DNA of 7,245 nucleotides from Porphyromonadaceae bacterium UBA2720 (GTDB lineage: Bacteria; Bacteroidota; Bacteroidia; Bacteroidales; Muribaculaceae), in the NCBI GenBank assembly GCA_002353885.1, contig DEKO01000066.1:1-7245 (forward strand), given 5' to 3'. Made by a program: the position numbers and the translations under genes. Below are positions 4,916 to 7,245 of the stretch, piece by piece. The notes below the pieces were generated by a model. The model was not told the DNA's origin and ran no database searches. It worked only from the letters and a program-made list of their open reading frames with translations. The first letter of the stretch is position 1. Each line of letters opens with the position of its first letter.

Positions 4916-6988
4916 ATGAAGAGAAACAAGACATCCATCATGATGGCACTTGCCGCGTTGCTGATGGGAGGCCATGCAGCCGCTCAATCGTCCGACGCGC
5001 AGTTGCCCGAGTTCGTAGCTAACCTTGTTTACGAGACCGACATCAACAACAGTCTGGACAACTTGCGCGGCATCTACAAGTTCAAGCCCGCCAAGACTAT
5101 CCAGCTCGACACAGTCTATGTCAGCACAATGATGAACGCCAACGGCGGTGGCGTGTTCCGCAACGACTTGTTCCAGTTTATCAACTATTATGATCCAGGC
5201 AGCTATATGCCCGTGCAGTGCGCCATCTATGAGTGCTACTTTGCGGCCGACGGCACAGTGCATTGGGACCGCGACGACTTGCGATATGGTGTCGAGGTGC
5301 CCGAGGAGCTGGCTGCCGTCAACGGCATGCTCATCGAGGACCCTGCTTCGGGCGAACTCTATGGCATCTACGAGGCCAACTATGGCTATAGCTCGATGCT
5401 GGCGCGTGTCGACATCGACAACCTGACGCGCGAGGACATCGGCGAATTGGAGCAGTACTACATGTGCATCGCCTGCGACTATCAGGGCAACCTGTATGGC
5501 ATCGACGACTATGGCGTGCTCTACCAGATCAACAAGCAGACTGGCGAGGAGACCGAGGTGGGCGACACCGGGGTTTGGCCCGACAATGTGGATCAGAGCA
5601 TGTGCTTTGACCCGGCTACCGGCCACTTGTGGTGGGCCACGACGGTCGAGGACGAGGGTGTGCTCTATGAGGTGGATCCGGCCACTGGCACTGCCACTGT
5701 GCGTGGCAACTTCCCCTGGCAGGAGCGCTTCTTCGCCCTGTCGATTGCCAAGAAGGCCGCCGCACAGGCCGCTCCGTCGGCAGTGACTAACCTTGCGGCC
5801 AACTTTGCCGAGGGTGCCAATGCCGGCATCGTGTCATTCACCTTGCCATCGACCAGCGTCGACGGGCAGCCGCTGACGGGCGACCTCAACTACTATGTCT
5901 ATGCCAATGGCGAGAAGATTGTCGAGAAGACGGCAGCGGCAGGCAGCGATGTCACCGAGCAGGTCACCGTGCCCAGCGGCAACACCCGCTTCCGCGTCTA
6001 TGCCGCCAACGAGGCCGGCCAGGGCGAGGATGCCACGCTGACGTTGTGGATTGGCTATGACGTGCCGGTTGCTCCGCAGAGCGTGCTGTTTGACATCGAT
6101 GCTGAGGGCAAGGCCACCATCACCTGGGATGCGGTCACCACGAGCCTCAATGGTGGATACTTCGATGCCGACAACGTCACCTACGATGTGGTGTGCTATG
6201 TCGACGGCGAGGAACACGATGCACCAGTTGCCCGGCGTGTGATGGGCGTTGCTGCAACTGGCACCAGTGTTCAGTACGACCTGAGCAGCATCACCGAGCG
6301 CAAGCCTTGCCACTTCGGGGTGAAGGCTATCAATGGCGACCAGGCCAGCGCCGAGACACTTTCAAACAACGCCGCCACCGGTGCCCCTCTTGAGGTCCCG
6401 TTCCGTGAGGACTTCGATGCCCAGCAGGGCGCAAGCCTCTATACGGTGCTTGACATCAACCGCGATGGCTACACCTGGCAGTGGACAGGTGAGCAATTCG
6501 GAACCTACGTCTACAAGTACAATAGCGACGAGGATGCCGACGACTGGTTCATCACACCGCTGGTGCAGCTTGAGGCTGGTGTTGAGTACACTTTCTACTT
6601 CGACGCTCGTCCCATGGGCCGTGAATATCCCGAGACCGTGAGCGCGTTCTATGGCCAGGGCATGCATCCCGAGACCTATAGCGAACTCCTGCCCGCCACT
6701 GTCATCGAGGGCGACAACGAGTTTGCGCTCCGCTTCACCCCCGAGGCCAGTGGTGCCTATCGCATGGCCGTCCATGTCACCAGCCCGTCGACGAGCCTCA
6801 ACCTCGTGCTCGACTACCTTGGTGTCAATGCCAATGGCTTTGTGGGCATCAACACAGTCGATGCCGATAATCAGAGTGCTGTGGCCGAGGTTTATACCAT
6901 CGACGGCCGTCGTGTGGCCGACACCGCTGGTCGTCATGGTGTGTTCATCGTCCGTCAGGGCGGCAAGGCCACCAAGGTGCTCAAGTAA
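4916..6988 (+). CDS. Secreted modular surface protein (propeller-like, Fn3-like, choice-of-anchor J, T9SS tail)
   Basis: 690 residues. A signal peptide covers about residues 1-23 (MKRNK start, cleavage near HAAA/Q). Residues about 30-280 have recurring short motifs of beta-propeller type (DPASGELYGIYEA, DYQGNLYGIDDYG, DPATGHLWWATTV, VLYEVDPATGTATV). Two Fn3-like domains follow: about 286-381 (starting APSAVTNLAANF) and about 382-490 (starting DVPVAPQSVLFD). Residues about 496-642 resemble choice-of-anchor-J / cleaved-adhesin domains (FREDFDAQQG, DINRDGYTWQW, DDWFITPLVQLEAGVEYTF). The tail from 644 (AEVYTIDGRRV, then KVLK at the end) fits a T9SS type A sorting domain, so outer-surface display is inferred. 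There is no catalytic signature that I recognise; binding or adhesion is the reasonable guess. Proteins of this plan are common and uncharacterised in gut Bacteroidales. It lacks the dockerin repeats of two of its neighbours and has its own promoter and terminator. Confidence 0.88.
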   Translation: MKRNKTSIMMALAALLMGGHAAAQSSDAQLPEFVANLVYETDINNSLDNLRGIYKFKPAKTIQLDTVYVSTMMNANGGGVFRNDLFQFINYYDPGSYMPVQCAIYECYFAADGTVHWDRDDLRYGVEVPEELAAVNGMLIEDPASGELYGIYEANYGYSSMLARVDIDNLTREDIGELEQYYMCIACDYQGNLYGIDDYGVLYQINKQTGEETEVGDTGVWPDNVDQSMCFDPATGHLWWATTVEDEGVLYEVDPATGTATVRGNFPWQERFFALSIAKKAAAQAAPSAVTNLAANFAEGANAGIVSFTLPSTSVDGQPLTGDLNYYVYANGEKIVEKTAAAGSDVTEQVTVPSGNTRFRVYAANEAGQGEDATLTLWIGYDVPVAPQSVLFDIDAEGKATITWDAVTTSLNGGYFDADNVTYDVVCYVDGEEHDAPVARRVMGVAATGTSVQYDLSSITERKPCHFGVKAINGDQASAETLSNNAATGAPLEVPFREDFDAQQGASLYTVLDINRDGYTWQWTGEQFGTYVYKYNSDEDADDWFITPLVQLEAGVEYTFYFDARPMGREYPETVSAFYGQGMHPETYSELLPATVIEGDNEFALRFTPEASGAYRMAVHVTSPSTSLNLVLDYLGVNANGFVGINTVDADNQSAVAEVYTIDGRRVADTAGRHGVFIVRQGGKATKVLK

Positions 6989-7010
6989 AAAGTCACACTC
7001 CACTTTAATT

Positions 7011-7045
7011 CAAGCCACGCGAGACACAAGATTTCGCGTGGCTTG
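7011..7045 (+). terminator. Hairpin terminator after the surface protein gene
   Basis: CAAGCCACGCGA (7011-7022) pairs perfectly over 12 bp with TCGCGTGGCTTG (7034-7045) around an 11-nt loop, 22 nt after the stop codon. The U tract behind it is poor (TTGTCATC), so termination may be incomplete. Because of the stem's strength and its position it is still the most likely transcript end. Confidence 0.7.
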
Positions 7046-7245
7046 TTGTCATCTGTCAGTCCTCAGACAGAGCTTGTTTTGCATGAATATGAGCAAACAT
7101 TTTGCGATTTCCGGCAGATATGCAGAAAAAAATTTTGTCGATGTGAGCAAAATCAGTGCTATTGTTGGCCAATAATCTTGTTTTTGTGCGAAAATGACGA
7201 TTTGATAATCTTGTTTTCGTGTAAAGTATCTATTCACCGATTGCG
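7046..7245. other. AT-rich intergenic DNA, no gene seen
   Basis: About 200 nt without a convincing gene on either strand. An open frame on the minus strand (about 7237-7049) starts from GTG and shows no family I recognise; it runs into the terminator region and I treat it as chance. The stretch holds TGAGCAAA twice (7090-7097 and 7144-7151), a small dyad GCAAA-CAT-TTTGC (7093-7105) and the direct repeat listed separately. It probably contains the upstream control region of a gene beyond the window edge. Confidence 0.5.
7172..7221. repeat. 17-nt direct repeat pair
   Basis: ATAATCTTGTTTTTGTG (7172-7188) recurs as ATAATCTTGTTTTCGTG (7205-7221) with one mismatch, 33 nt apart (about three helical turns). 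This spacing would put both copies on the same DNA face, as in paired operator sites. Two copies are too few to call an array. Confidence 0.6.

Noticed and set aside
4853..5626. Minus-strand open frame (257 codons) opposite the surface protein
   Set aside because: It covers the promoter leader and signal peptide of the 4916 gene and has no recognised motif; a codon-bias artefact.
7049..7237. Minus-strand frame of 62 codons with a repeated KQDY motif
   Set aside because: The KQDY repeat is simply the translated direct DNA repeat; it starts from GTG, has no family resemblance and runs into the terminator region.

Overview
The window looks like a piece of a Bacteroidales chromosome, most likely a gut Muribaculaceae or Prevotellaceae relative. 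The reasons are: AT-rich intergenic DNA with Bacteroidetes-type -7 boxes (TAnnTTTG) before a GC-richer coding layer, starts without a clear Shine-Dalgarno sequence, and large exported proteins whose C-termini resemble type IX secretion (T9SS) sorting domains (VYTIDGRRV...KVLK) or type I dockerin-like repeats. All genes are on the + strand. Family-level assignment of the organism is inference.

Layout: bases 1-208 hold the tail of an upstream transcription unit, a strong intrinsic terminator (81-120) and a Bacteroidetes-type promoter (about 140-170). A probable operon follows: a secreted SUMF1/formylglycine-generating-enzyme-fold protein with an N-terminal dockerin-like pair (209-1153), then 12 nt later an S8 subtilisin-like protease with an intact catalytic triad (1166-3352), a possible 35-residue membrane or secreted peptide (3373-3480), and a C10 (streptopain/interpain-like) cysteine protease with an inhibitory-type prodomain and a C-terminal dockerin-like pair (3519-4724). 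After a 191-nt gap with its own promoter comes a 690-residue modular surface protein (4916-6988) with a propeller-like N-terminal half, two Fn3-like domains, a choice-of-anchor-J-like domain and a T9SS-type tail. It ends at a hairpin terminator (7011-7045), followed by about 200 nt of AT-rich non-coding DNA with a short direct repeat.

Functionally this is an extracellular proteolysis / surface-protein locus: two proteases of different catalytic type, a SUMF1-fold protein and a large adhesin-like protein, all with signal peptides. The most notable signal is that the SUMF1 protein and the C10 protease carry almost the same 58-codon dockerin module (about 157 of 174 bases identical by hand alignment), at the N-terminus of one and the C-terminus of the other, while the subtilase and the last protein carry T9SS-like tails instead. 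The two dockerin-tagged proteins may be meant to meet on a common partner. No cohesin is visible in the window. I see no RNA genes, CRISPR arrays, transposases or integrases.
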